DNA from: Powellomyces hirtus
Taxonomy: Eukaryota > Chytridiomycota > Chytridiomycetes > Spizellomycetales > Powellomycetaceae
Assembly (NCBI GenBank): GCA_025526995.1
Contig: JAHLKG010000002.1
Location: forward strand, 1,550,001 to 1,614,000
Length of the DNA stretch: 64,000 nucleotides
Reading direction: 5' to 3'
How positions within the stretch are numbered: position 1 is the first letter of the stretch; every line of letters starts with the position of its first letter. A program made the translations under genes and the position numbers. Positions 18,061 through 29,213 of the stretch are shown in pieces. The notes beneath the pieces are model-generated. The model was not told the DNA's origin and did not search any database. It was given only the letters and a program-made list of their open reading frames with translations.

Positions 18061-18702
18061 GTTCACAACAACAAAACAATCGCACCATGCCAAAAGGTCG
18101 ATAGTTACGAAGCACAATTGCATCCAGCACCCACCCTGGTGGTGCGTTGTCTCCCACCGTCTGCGCGCAGCATCCTCATTACATATCATCACATGGCTTC
18201 CCTCCTCACGCTTGACCGGGGCGTTGAGAATGGGTGACAGGATCTTTGTTCCCGCTATCATGCTGGTTTTGTACCTGGTGCGACCATCGCTACCAAAAAC
18301 AATGTTGGTGCGTGTTTTTTGATGAGGCAAGGGTTTTGGATGGGTGATAGGAAGCTGTACGTTTGTAGGCAGGGTATGGGTGCATAATTAGAGACGGGCT
18401 AGTTGTGGACAATGGGAGCGGCTTGGAAATATGGAGGTTGTTGCATTCTCTCACTTACGCTGTCGTAGGCGGAGGTGTACGTGCTTTCGCGCGTCACTGG
18501 CGTTGCATCGTCGCGATAAATGGGTGGATAGACCTGATACCGTTTCAACTGTTCCTTGTAATCAGTTCTTTCCGTCATCTTTCACCAGCAATTCGAAACA
18601 AAATAATCAGTCTTTCAAGGTCAAGAGAGCTATAAACTGCTTGTGAATGTCTGAATGTGCCCACTGAGCATGTCGTTAACAAGGTCAATGCACTCCATAT
18701 CT
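18061..18702. other. Intergenic, no supported gene
   Basis: Between the C1 LTR and the next ORF. A minus-strand open stretch at 18028-18330 has no homology I recognise and overlaps the LTR end. Confidence 0.5.
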
Positions 18703-19056
18703 CTACTGGTCGATGTCATCAATCTCAACAGCGCACGCCATTCTGAAAAAAATTGGGCCGCGAAATCCAGGGATGTGACGATGCGTGGTCCCATCTAGTA
18801 TCTGGAGGTCAAGTGTAGAGATTGATGACCCACAGTACATCCATTCAGAGTCAGGGCTGTAGTGTATTATGCTACCGCTTTGTGTGTTTGGGATCATGGC
18901 TAGCACATTCATGACCTGGCTACCGAGATAGATGTTGTAATTGGAGTTCAAAGACGTTGAACACAGCAGGAAGACTCCTGTGTTTGACAGATCCACCTGA
19001 TAGGGTGCTGTGTATGCTGTGGCTTTGTTCGGGGTTGTGTATTGATCCGACCCCAA
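18703..19056 (-). pseudogene. Orphan ORF, possibly a viral-capsid-like C-terminal fragment
   Basis: About 117 codons open on the minus strand, ending DDIDQ then TAG. There is no ATG at the start: the frame opens after a TGA near 19068, so the 5' part is missing or in another exon. The composition (VDLSNTGVFLLCSTSL, a VLAMIP segment, IIHYSPDS, LDLQILDG, a closing beta-rich stretch) recalls beta-sandwich minor-capsid-like proteins found as endogenous Polinton/adintovirus-type genes. That resemblance is from memory of patterns only and is weak. Otherwise an unknown hypothetical protein. Confidence 0.35.
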
Positions 19057-19681
19057 GAGACGGTATGTTCAAATGATACTGACGAGAATCTCATCACATA
19101 GTACACAGCGACCTAGACCTCAAGTGCGACATCACCCCAATCGATCATCCTCCGCAGGAGAGCAAAGGGTACTGCTGTTTGCTTGCGTAACGCGTGTGGC
19201 TGGGCGCAGCGGAGCCACAGGCGGAGGGCGTAGAATCCAAAAAACCCAAAACCCAAAAAACCCGAAGCGACCCGCATGGGACCCCCAGGTACCCGAGAAG
19301 TGTAAGTGAACATTTCGTAACTTTATCCTTCACAGCGGGCCTCCCGTTGGTATTATCGATATTTGGTGCCGACCTCTGAACCAAAGTGCGGTGTAACGTC
19401 GTTATGCCTTCAAATAGTTGAAAAGTGACATGCCCTCGACCAGGCCCGCGGACACGCACAAACCCGTCCCTACCAGCAACGGCATCTCGGGCCAGTTCGT
19501 AAGATGTGGGACATGCATGTGCAGAGTTCTCCGCAAAAACGACAGTTCCAACATCCAGCGAATAGTCCATCCACTGTGGCACAAGGTGCCACATCTGCAA
19601 AAGATCTTACTTGACGGGTCGCACAGACATGAGTTTTCAAGACTCCACGATTGACAAAACGAGTGCCCACCGCTGCCAAGC
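19057..19681. other. Intergenic, no supported gene
   Basis: Contains a short A-rich direct repeat (AAAAACCCAAAACCC at about 19240). Open stretches on the minus strand overlap each other in different frames and look random. Confidence 0.4.
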
Positions 19682-20277
19682 ATGATGACCAACATCTCCC
19701 TCGCCCTTCTGTCCGTACCCGTCCTCGGAGTGGTCGTCGCCGCATCCCTACTCGCGAAGAAGCTCAGCTCTCTTAGGGATCCTCTCCAGATCTGGGACGC
19801 ACTTCACAATGCTGCTCTCCTGCCGCAAAGCGCCAGGGCATGGATCTTCACGACAGTCCTTGGCTTTGCCAACCCGTACTCAAAGTCTATCAACTTCAAA
19901 ATGACAGAGCTTCGCAGGGGCAAGGCTCAAGGCGTTATGAAGGTAAGAGGTCATGGTGGAGCATGCTATCTTACCGGCTTGCACTCTGCCAGCGGCTAAC
20001 CTCTCTGCTGTTGATAGGAGACCAAGAAGATCTCCAACCCTTTTCGTTGTGTCCATGCTGGAGCACTTGTCACATTTGGAGAGACTGTTGGAGGCCTGGC
20101 TGTCTTCACGTTGCTCGGCAAGAAGGACCGCGCCATTCTCACTACCATCAATGCAGAGGTGCTTCAGAGTCTTTCTTAGCTCGTTACACCTCGACAAGCT
20201 TTCTCTGAAACCCTTCATTGTCCTCATAGTACTTCAAAGTATCGCGTGGGTTGCTGACGGCTAGCTCCGAAGTGTAG
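19682..20277 (+). CDS. DUF4442 / hotdog thioesterase-like protein
   Basis: Three exons: 19682-19942, 20018-20158, 20230-20277 (donors GTAAGA and GTGCTT). An N-terminal hydrophobic segment (residues about 4-24) could be a membrane anchor. The core reads NPYSKSINFKMTELRRGKAQ, then NPFRCVHAGALVTFGETVGG and INAEYFKVSRGLLTASSEV. This matches the DUF4442 / PaaI-like hotdog fold, in which family members are putative acyl-CoA thioesterases. An in-frame TAG at 20275-20277 ends it. The same frame stays open after the TAG to TAA 20392-20394 and encodes a tail typical of the fold (ending KLTLTWRVDLKDQ), so the stop may be a recent nonsense change or be read through. Confidence 0.7.
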
Positions 20278-20394
20278 CCAATCCAGAGAAGGGACATTTC
20301 TGAGCTTACAAACGAGGTCCTTATCAAGAACGCAAAATCTGAGACAGTGGCTAAGTTGACGCTGACCTGGAGGGTGGACTTGAAGGACCAGTAA

Positions 20395-21163
20395 ATCCAC
20401 TCGAGGTCAGGCGCTCTACATCGACCCCCAGTTGCCCGGGATTTGCCTTATATCAAACATGACTGCAGAGATCTTTCGACCGTGGATATAGACCATAGAT
20501 AATGCCCGGAGCATTACGAAACAGAAGCGATATTATGTCGCTTTTAGTGCACATATGCCAATGGCATCAGTGAGCGGATCGCGGTTGACCATGAGCATAC
20601 CAGACATGTCTAGGAATCACCCGTTTGCCTACTGGATAAGGTCTAAAACCTGAGGTCGAACCTCCTCAGAGCGATCCGCCGCAACAAGGTTATGCTAGAA
20701 GTCTTGCAACACCTCAGCCAAACCCTTCTGGCGCTCCAGCTTGACTGGCCCCATGAACTCTGCCATCGAACTTCTCCCGGACGACATAAGCGCGGGCAGC
20801 ATCTTTGTACTCACCCGTACTTTTCACGCAGTTGCTGCTTGGTGCGCCCTCCTCACCGTAAGATGACACGAGAGCTTCCTTTACTTCAAACAATACTCAT
20901 GAGCTATCCGCAAAAACAATTTTCTGATGCAATTCTTGCAACGCTTCAGCGGAAGCAAGCCATTCTTAGACAAAGAGGGGGATGCGACAGATAAAAGCAA
21001 GGTCTCTGTCCCAACGCAGATATACCTCAATCCACTAAAAAAGCTGTGACATGCTTGCCCCCAAAATCTAATGGTCAAATACGCGTCTGTCATGTGACCG
21101 TGCTCGCGCGTGGATTTGAACGCGCGCGCTACGACACTATGTGTGATGACAGTATCGTACACT
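20395..21163. other. Intergenic, nothing recognised
   Basis: About 770 bases. Open stretches at 20692-20994 (plus) and 20881-21162 (minus) overlap and show no motif. Confidence 0.4.
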
Positions 21164-21997
21164 ATGTCATCATCAACGCCTTCCTGCGAACAGTGCCAAA
21201 GTGCAATAACGCATGATCCCGACGGCCAACCCGGCGCTTCCAGGTCAGCAAGTGGTCTATTGTGCGACTCATGCCAGCAAGGAGGTCGCCGACCGCGGCG
21301 ACGGACGCAGAAAGCACGACAGGATGACGAGTTAGTAGATTACCGCCTGCAGCAGGCCCTCGACGAAGCAAGAAGACAGAGCCTCGTCACAGGACCGCCT
21401 CCCCGAAGGCCCAGTGCGGCGCGGGTGGAAATCCGAGGAGACAGTTGTGTCCCCGTCAACGAGTGCGAAGCCGCAGGCATCACGAAGCGAAAACCAGACT
21501 TCCGTTCGACAAAAAAAGAAGTAAACGAAGCTGAGAAATGGGATTCAACCAGTATCAGAAGCAAGAGAAGAAATACTGCTGCTACTGCCTCGACACCTTC
21601 GCTGGCACGTCATGGGTTAGAGGGTAGACGCGAGACGCGAAATCAAGCATATGAATCCGACGAACTGAGGAATGGAGGAAGCGCCAAAAAGAAAAGAAAA
21701 AGCATCAACGCGAGTGAACACAACTCGCAAGTGTCTGCTGACGCGCAAATGGGAAGGGTTACCCGCAGCAAAGGCATTTCAATGCAAACGCCTACGAAAA
21801 TAGTTTCTCAAAAGACTGCCGTGCCCAACTCTGAGAGCTCATCGAACTCAACAGCCGCTGGTGAGAAAGCTAAACCTAATCCATGGATGGATGCTGGAGG
21901 TTCTGTGGCAAGGGTATACGAGATAGACCTGGAAGGCGTTAAGGTTTTAATCGGGCTGAACGCGAGAAGTATCCTTTCCGAAGTGCACTCAGATTGA
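21164..21997 (+). CDS. Hypothetical basic protein with N-terminal CxxC pairs
   Basis: ATG at 21164 (MSSSTPSCEQCQSA) is preferred over the upstream frame start at 21110 because the Cys-rich motif follows at once. The first 35 residues have CEQC and LLCDSC, a possible zinc ribbon. The rest is Arg/Lys/Ser-rich with nuclear-signal-like clusters (GRRPRRRTQK, KKKRKS, TRSKG) and is probably disordered. The last 40 residues are more hydrophobic (ARVYEIDLEGVKVLIGLNAR). A nuclear role is inferred from composition only. No introns needed. Family unknown. Confidence 0.6.
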   Translation: MSSSTPSCEQCQSAITHDPDGQPGASRSASGLLCDSCQQGGRRPRRRTQKARQDDELVDYRLQQALDEARRQSLVTGPPPRRPSAARVEIRGDSCVPVNECEAAGITKRKPDFRSTKKEVNEAEKWDSTSIRSKRRNTAATASTPSLARHGLEGRRETRNQAYESDELRNGGSAKKKRKSINASEHNSQVSADAQMGRVTRSKGISMQTPTKIVSQKTAVPNSESSSNSTAAGEKAKPNPWMDAGGSVARVYEIDLEGVKVLIGLNARSILSEVHSD

Positions 21998-22214
21998 CGC
22001 TGTCGGGGGGTTATTTGCTTTAATCCATCGCAACGAGCAAAGTTTCTGTCAAAAGTGCTTGTTGCCCACTCACGCCGCAAACCCTATCAAATGCGGACGT
22101 TGACGACATTTACGCCTACTTTGGGCCTTTGTAACGTGCAAATACTTGTAAGATTTACATACTATGGAGCTGCAGCCTCATGGATAGTTGTGTCTTACAA
22201 AATTAGAGTCCAAG

Positions 22215-23281
22215 CTACAAGTCCTGTTTCCAGGACCACGTCTCCCCATCCCCACTCAATCCGATCTTTTCTTCATCCTTCAACTTATTAAGGTGCAATT
22301 GCAGCCCGCGCTTAGCAGCAGGCTTCACGCTATCCGGAACGTTTGGATAAAGTGCACTCAAAATGCCGTCCAGCGAAGCTGGAAGGCAGTTCAAAACCTG
22401 TTCTTCGCGCTCCTTTCTATGCGAGATGTAGCTTGCAATCCTCTCAGCTCCGTTTCCAACGACCGGTCCGTGACCTGGCAGGATGGTCGAAAGCGAAGGG
22501 AATTGTTGCAGGATTCTGCCGAGAGACGCCATGTAGGCTTTCAGGTCCTCAAATACCGCGGTGCCCTTTGCATTGTGGCACACGGTGAATGAGAACATTG
22601 ATGGAATGCGGCCAGCAATTGGGGGAAGACGGCTGCCACGCGGCGCCAGCAAGAGTCCTGCTGCAGCCCGCGGCGAAGCAGCTGACATTATGACTCTCAC
22701 CTGTCCCAATACACAGTCTCCCGAGAAAAGGATGTTCTCAGACTCATACCACAAGCAGATATGGTCCTCTGTATGTCCCTGCCAGAAAGTTTGGAAAGGA
22801 GGGCCTCAAAAGTTCATGGGATCGGAGAACATACCGGTGTCTTCACAACGCGCAGGCCGTCAATGATGTCGCCGTCATCAAGCGGTTCCCACTTCGGTTG
22901 ATCGGGACCGCTATCATGAACGCTTGGAACCTTCATGAAGCGCACACCTATTCCCACGTCCCTACATATCTCCGCAACTTGCTTCCAACCGCCAACGTGA
23001 TCCGCGTGCCAGTGGGTGCAGATAACAGTCAGCTGCCCCGACTGCTGCGCAGCTTGAGTAGCAGCGATGGGCCTGAGATAGGGAGCGAGCAAGCTCTTGT
23101 AGTCAGGCTGTCCTGCACCAGTGTCGATTAGCACGCGCGACGAGAGCAGGTAGGTGTTTGTTCCTTGGAGAGTAAACGGTCCAGGGTTCAGTCCCAGGAA
23201 ACGCACGACGCTCGGCGAAAGCCTAGTCATAGATGCCAGCGGTGTAAGCGCGGCGGCTGAGGGAAGAGCAGCGGCGGCCAT
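22215..23281 (-). CDS. LACTB2-like metallo-beta-lactamase-fold hydrolase
   Basis: Three exons on the minus strand: 22835-23281, 22701-22778, 22215-22565. The joins restore KTP-GHTEDH and CVLGQ-GTAVFEDL. The N-terminus has GLNPGPFTLQGTNTYLL and LIDTGAG; the metal-binding HxHxDH motif reads THWHADHVGG; a second ligand set is GHTEDH, FSGD and PGHGPV. LACTB2 proteins in animals are endoribonucleases acting on mitochondrial RNA; fungal homologues are often annotated as polyketide-type thioesterase/lactamase-like, so the substrate is not clear. The second intron (GTGAGA..CAAAG) has a length divisible by three and is open. It is divergent from the neighbouring eIF2B-epsilon gene (about 250 bp between starts). 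Confidence 0.86.
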
Positions 23282-23533
23282 TATTCATTCGCCAATGTCG
23301 ATTGTTGTGACCCGAAGTGTTGTCGGAAAGGGTATCTCATTTGTCACTTCTGTGCTGCGCTTTGACAGCATCAAGCCACACGTCATTTGATCCAACTCGA
23401 GTGCCAAGCCACAGAAGAGTGAGTCATCGCAGGTGGCTTTGTCTTATCCTAGATATTTTACCTTGGGATTCCAGGTCGTGGTGTCATTCCATACGATAGA
23501 GCATTCATTCAAGAAGAGGAGTATCGGATCACC

Positions 23534-26394
23534 ATGGGAAAAGGCGAGAAGACATTGGAACAGGAGGAGGTATGTCCAGGCTTTGAAGTTCATATGCTTG
23601 CATTTTCACAACTCACACTAGCATGCCATAGACTCTTCAAGCTGTGCTTGTTGCCGACAGTTTCAATGAACGTTTCAAGCCACTGACTACGGATATGCCC
23701 AGGGTGGGGGGACCTTCCATTTTTCTGCTTTGTATTCTCCATGATAACACTTGTTTCAAATCTCACCCTTATTTAGTGCCTTATGCCGTTAGCAAACGTA
23801 CCTTTGATTGAATACACTCTCGAATTTCTTGCCTTGTCCGGTGTCAACGAAGTTATTATTATCTGCAAGGCCCATTCGGACGCTATCACCGAATACATCC
23901 GGTAAGCCGATTCATGGAACATTTATTGACAGCGGCGAGGTGTGCTCATGCATCACCCCATCAGGAACTCACGATGGAACAACAGCAAGAAGCCGCGAGT
24001 GACGATAGTTGTCTCCCAAGCTATGCGGTGCCTTGGAGATGCGATGCGAGAAATGGACGAGAAGAGCTTGCTGAAATCAGATTTCATTCTGGTCAATGGG
24101 GACGTGGTGGCTAATATCGATCTCACGGCGGCTGTGGAAGCACATCGGTAGACCCGTGATCACATCTTCCAACCTTTCGGCTTTCTCTGACATGCTCTTC
24201 ATAAAGGCAACGGAGAAAAACCACGGACAAGAATGCCATTCTGACCATGGTTTTGAAACAAGGATCCGTAGATCATCGCTCCAGGTATGTCCAGGAAAAC
24301 AGCGGAGTGTACCTTTGTAAAGCCTCATTGAAACATACGTCAGACCGCGAGCAGAAGAGTCGGTATTCATGCTTGACGGAAGCACCCATGAATGCATACA
24401 TTGGGAAGCTACTAAGCCATATCCGCTCAAATCTGAAAAAGTCGAACTGGACATGGACCGCATCGGAAAGCGAAGTGAGATCCTCATCTACAGCGACTTG
24501 ATAGATTGTCAAATAGATATTTGCAGTGTGGAGGTGCGCGTCTGTCTGTCATTCTTTGCGCTTGCAAAGAGCACTTGCTCATGTTCCAAATTAAACATAC
24601 AGGTTCCGCCACTGTTCTACGAGAACTTCGATTGGCAGGAGCTGAGAAGCGATTTCTTGAAGGGCATCCTGGAGTCAGACATCCTCGGCAAGACGGTGTA
24701 CGGGCATCTACTACCATCTGGATATGCCACCCGTGTGGTAACACCTCGTATGTATGATGCAGTAAGGTAATAAAGACTACGAATTTCCTGACCTTCGCGC
24801 AGACGCTGATTTGTTTCCAGCAAGGACATTCTTTCTCGATGGGCATATCCGATTGTTCCGGAGAATAACATGGTACCTGGTCACACCTACAAATCTTCGC
24901 GTCCGAATATATACAAAGAACAGGGTGTGCGATTGGCCATGTAAGTAGGTTTGAATGCGTACAGAGTTCCAATATCCTCGATTGACACTTGTCAAATTAG
25001 CCATGCGGTATTGCAAGAAAACATCGCAATCGGTCAAGGATCAACTGTTGGAGAGTATACCCGTATTCGCAACTCGGTCATTGGACGAAACTGCCAAATT
25101 GGAGCAAATGTCATCATCGAGGATGCGTATATCTGGGACGACAGCATTATCGAGGATGACTGCAAGATTGTTAAATCAATTTTGGGTTCTAAGGTGACTC
25201 TGAACAAAGGAGTTCACGTGGGCATTGGGTCAATGATCAAGGGCAATGTATGTTTTCTATTAAAAAGCGCAGCTCTTCTGATACGTTCTAACTTGAAAAT
25301 GATGCAGGTCTCCATTTCCGCAGATACGAGAATACCAAAGAACTCCAAGGTTATCGGCGACCAAGGTGCTGACGGCGGATTGCAGTACATGGAAGACCCG
25401 TACGAAGATGAGGACGAGGACGAAATACGTAACATTGCATTGGGATTCATTGGTAACAAATACAGTGAAACCTCGAGCGCGGTGATGGAATTGGCAAACA
25501 TTTTGGGTTCTCGTTAATTTTGTAGGGGCCCCATCGCCTCCCGAGCCTCAAGAAGCCGATTCTGACCCGGAGTCCGATTCCGATGACTCAGATTTCGGGG
25601 ATGCTGAAACCGCAGGGGGTAGGTTGATCAATCAATGCTTCAAATGAGATAAACTAGCTAAAGCCTCGCGGAAACAGACTGGAAATCCGAAGCTGACGCA
25701 ACAATTGACCGTGCTTTTGCGGAAAATCACACCTTCGACATCGCCGTTCTGGAGTTGAATACGCTCAAGATGGCCATGAATCTAGACTTCCACCATCTTC
25801 GCATGGTCGTCGTAGAAAAGCTTCTGCGTGAGATGGACGTGACAAAGGCCAAGGAGAGTGTTTCAAAGGTTAGTCCGATGGCGGATGATATGCTCTGTGC
25901 TTCGTCTTGTCTAACTTCTAGATCCGTTTAAGATTCTGTCTCGCTGGCAAGACTTATTTGCGAAATACTTAGAGAAGGATGCCGATCAGATTGATTGCAT
26001 TGAGATCATGGTGGTAAGTGCGGACGAATCTGTCTTGCATACACGATGCAAGTGGGCCGCCACTCACCCTCCCAATCTCAATATTAGGATTTCTGCGCGA
26101 CCCGCGAGGCTCACCGCAAGCAACTACAATATGTGCTCTACGAGTTTTATGCGGTTGACCTGTTGGACAAGGATCAGATCGTCCGTTGGTACCACTCCTT
26201 GGCAGATGCGACTGGAGTCAAGGCCACCATCCGGACAGAGGTAAGCCGCCCCATCTCCTTTCCTTTGGACGAAACGTGTCTAACTCAGTAGTGCCTGTCA
26301 GCTGTCGCGTTTCATGCAGTGGCTGGACACTTGCGAAGAAGAATCAGAATCAGAAGACGAATCTGAGGAAGAATCAGAGGACGAAGAAGAGTAA
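23534..26394 (+). CDS. GCD6: Translation initiation factor eIF2B subunit epsilon
   Basis: Catalytic subunit of the eIF2B guanine-nucleotide exchange factor, cytosolic. About 15 small exons can be joined from ATG 23534 (MGKGEKTLEQEE). They give a nucleotidyltransferase-like domain (AVLVADSFNERFKPLT, LMPLANVPLIEYTLEFLAL, SQAMRCLGDAM, FILVNGDVVANIDL), left-handed beta-helix hexapeptide repeats (from about 25010: IGQGSTVGEYTRIRNSVIG, IGANVIIEDAYIWDD, KSILGSKVTL), an acidic linker (about 25400-25610), and a C-terminal W2/eIF5C domain with acidic-aromatic boxes ending SEDEEE. The intron before 25520 can be read through (stop at 25517), which would drop the W2 domain. Intron density is high: about 14 in 2.9 kb. 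Confidence 0.93.
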
Positions 26395-26572
26395 TGGGAT
26401 CAGGAAAGGATTACGGCGACATTATGTATATCATACACTCCCTTTGCAATAGACATATCTGACATGAACGGCCAGAACACGTGACGCGACTGCAGTCATG
26501 TGATTACTTCTTTTTGCTTTCTCCCTATTACCTTCCTTCGCGTGTTCTGTGCATTTGTTCGTGTTCATCAAA

Positions 26573-29002
26573 ATGGCGAAACGAAACAAAGCTCCCAAGT
26601 CTCGCAAGGAGCCTGTTCCAAAGGAAGAAGATACAATGGATCTGACCCCTCCCGACTCCCCAGAGGTCAAAAATGAAAACATGTCAGAAGATGACTGGGA
26701 GGACGTTAAGGTGGAGAAGGTTAAGGTGGAGGACGATAACGACGAGGAGTATGAAAGTGGCGATATGGAGGAGGGAGACGACGAAATAGATGGCGAAGAG
26801 GCTGGTGAAGACGGACAACCGCCTGCGAAACGTGCCCGAACTGCGGAAGAAGGTAATTGGGGCTTGGTTACGGAACGGTAGCGGAAACGCTGTTTTTGAC
26901 ATTCAACTATTCCACTCAGAGGAGAAGATTCGGCAAAGCCGAGCTGAGCAGAAGGCTATGCAGCTAGAGCGCAAATCACAGAAGCCGAATGCTCCTTTGA
27001 TTCAGGAAGCGAAGGGTATCTGGGAAAAGCTTCGTCAGAAGAAGCTCTCACCAGAGGAGCGGGAAGTGCAAATGGATGCCCTCATGGATCTCATTCGCGG
27101 AAAAGTGAAAGATGTAAGCAAAAAGCGATTGCTTCCACATTTTTGATTGCCAAAACCTAATCCGATCATATCGCTTAGATAATTTTCAAACACGATGCCA
27201 GTCGAATCATTCAGTGCGCGATTCAGTATGGAAACCAGAAGCAGAAGGACGAGATTGCGTCGGAACTGAAGGGACACTACGCGGAACTTTCGAAGAGTAT
27301 GTACGGTCGATTCATTATCTCGAAAATTCTCGGCTACTGCAGCAAGGAGTACCGAGGTCTCGTAATAAAGGACTTCTACGGCAAAATCACAAAGCTTGTG
27401 CGTCACAAGGAGGCTTCCATTATCTTGGAAGAAGCATACTGCCAATCAAACAGCGCGGAAAGAAGCAAGCTGCTCGAAGAGTTCTACGGTCCTGAATTTG
27501 CATTGTTTAAGGTAAGCTGGTCAAAACAGACTAGATATCTTGCGAGCTTCTCCTCATGCTGTTGTTACTCGTTACAGAATGCAGGAGGCAAAACCATTGA
27601 AGCGCTGATCACTGAAAACCCCGCAAAGAAGACCGCCATTGTCAAACACCTGCGTACAGTATTGAACTCGGTGCTCGAAAAGGGATTTACCAACATTGGA
27701 CACCTGACGATCATTCACCACGCCATTCTGGAGTACATGACATTTGCGGAGGAGAAGCAAATGGTGGACATGATAGAGCTGTTGAAAGAACACCTGGTCA
27801 CAATTCTGCACACGAGGGAGGGAGCACGTATCGCTCAGCTGTGCATTCTGCATGCGGGCCCTAAGGACCGAAAACTTATCATCAAAACATTGAAGGGATT
27901 CGTTACCAAAATCGCAAAAGAGCAATATGGCCACGCCGTGTTAATCTCTATCTTTGAATGTGTGGATGATACCGTTTTGGTGGAAAAGGCTATAATAGGG
28001 GAGCTGACGACTGATGGACTTGTGCCGGGCGAATATTTCTCGGATCTGATGCAAGATCGATTTGCAAGTCGGGTTCTGCTGTACCTGCTGTGCGGTCGTG
28101 ACAGGAAACTTCAACCCGCATACCTGGTGGACGAATTGGAGGGGATGGATGCCGTCCGCGCCCGGACCTCCAAAAAGGACGACACGCTGCGGAAGGAACA
28201 GCTTCTGAAAGCGATCAGTCCGTTCCTGATCAAGACGTGCACGGAGAAATGCGGGGAGCTTGTGCGGGATCAGACGAGTGGTGCTGTTATGGTAGAGACC
28301 ATTTTTCATGCGGATGGTAAGCGACGAGCCCCTAATTCTTCATTGCTATCGCTATGTTGCTTTCGGTGTTGACACTTGCTTTCTATCGCAGGAGACAAGA
28401 GTGAACTGCTCCAAAGCTTAGCCAATCTTGCCAGCGGACTGCCAGACGACAGCGCAGCCAGCCCAGCCAAATCATCCGAGCCATTCAACGCTGTGAAAAA
28501 GCTGAAGGAAGACGTTGCGTTAGCCAAACAGCAAGAAGAGGGCATCGACATGAACGAACATGTCATGCTTAGCCGCCAAGCGACATTTGTCCTCAAGAAC
28601 ATCGTTTCCCCGCGACGAAAGACGGATGCAACAGAAACCTTGCCCGCCTCGCTGGAGTTCTCGACCCTGCTCGCCGAGCAATTGCAGCCCAATGTGTCGT
28701 ACTGGCTCCGACATTGCGCTGATGACCCGAAACGAACAAGCGGCACAGCATTCATCTTTGTCGCGCTGCTAGAACGGGGCAGCACCGAAGCCAAGTCTAC
28801 CATTCTCAAAGCGATCCAAGCCGACAAAGCGCTCATCAAGCTGCTTGAGGAGCGGATTGCTGAAAAAGATCTGCAAGTAGAGGAACCGGCCGAGGCACCA
28901 AAGGGCAAGCGGAAGCGCAACGCCAAGGACAATAAAAAGGGCGGCGCTGCACAGAGCGGCTTCAAGATTCTCCTGAGAGTTTTCACCGAAGCGTCGGTCT
29001 AA
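26573..29002 (+). CDS. PUF6: Pumilio-family protein PUF6/PUM3 (Puf repeats plus CPL domain)
   Basis: Five exons from ATG 26573 (MAKRNKAPKSRKEP) with introns near 26855-26920, 27114-27179, 27510-27577 and 28316-28391. The N-terminus is acidic and Lys-rich. The middle has Puf-type helical repeats (KHDASRIIQCAIQYGNQKQK, SKSMYGRFIISKILGYC, HTREGARIAQLCILHAGPKD), followed by the CPL region (DRFASRVLLYLLCGRD, DQTSGAVMVETIFHADG). The C-terminus is Lys-rich. Yeast Puf6 works in ribosome biogenesis in the nucleolus and represses ASH1 mRNA; human PUM3 binds RNA in the nucleolus. No breaks seen. Confidence 0.92.
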
Positions 29003-29213
29003 AGAATCATTCACTCAATTCCCATCACACCACTGCACCACTCATTCATACACCACACGCTGACGGCATTACTCCCCTCCCGTTTGTATCTTTATTTTTG
29101 TACTTGTATTTCAAGCAATGCGCATCATGATATGCGGACGCATCCGTAGAAGTGCGTTTTGGCGCCGAGTGTACCGCGAATGACAGCATTTTGCGGTTCC
29201 GGGAATTCGGTAG

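Noticed and set aside
19145..19695. Overlapping minus-strand ORFs upstream of the DUF4442 gene
   Set aside because: They overlap in different frames, lack motifs, and one reads through the A-rich repeat at about 19240.
23808..24512. Separate small genes within the eIF2B-epsilon region
   Set aside because: The pieces join through canonical introns into one eIF2B-epsilon protein with motifs in the right order.
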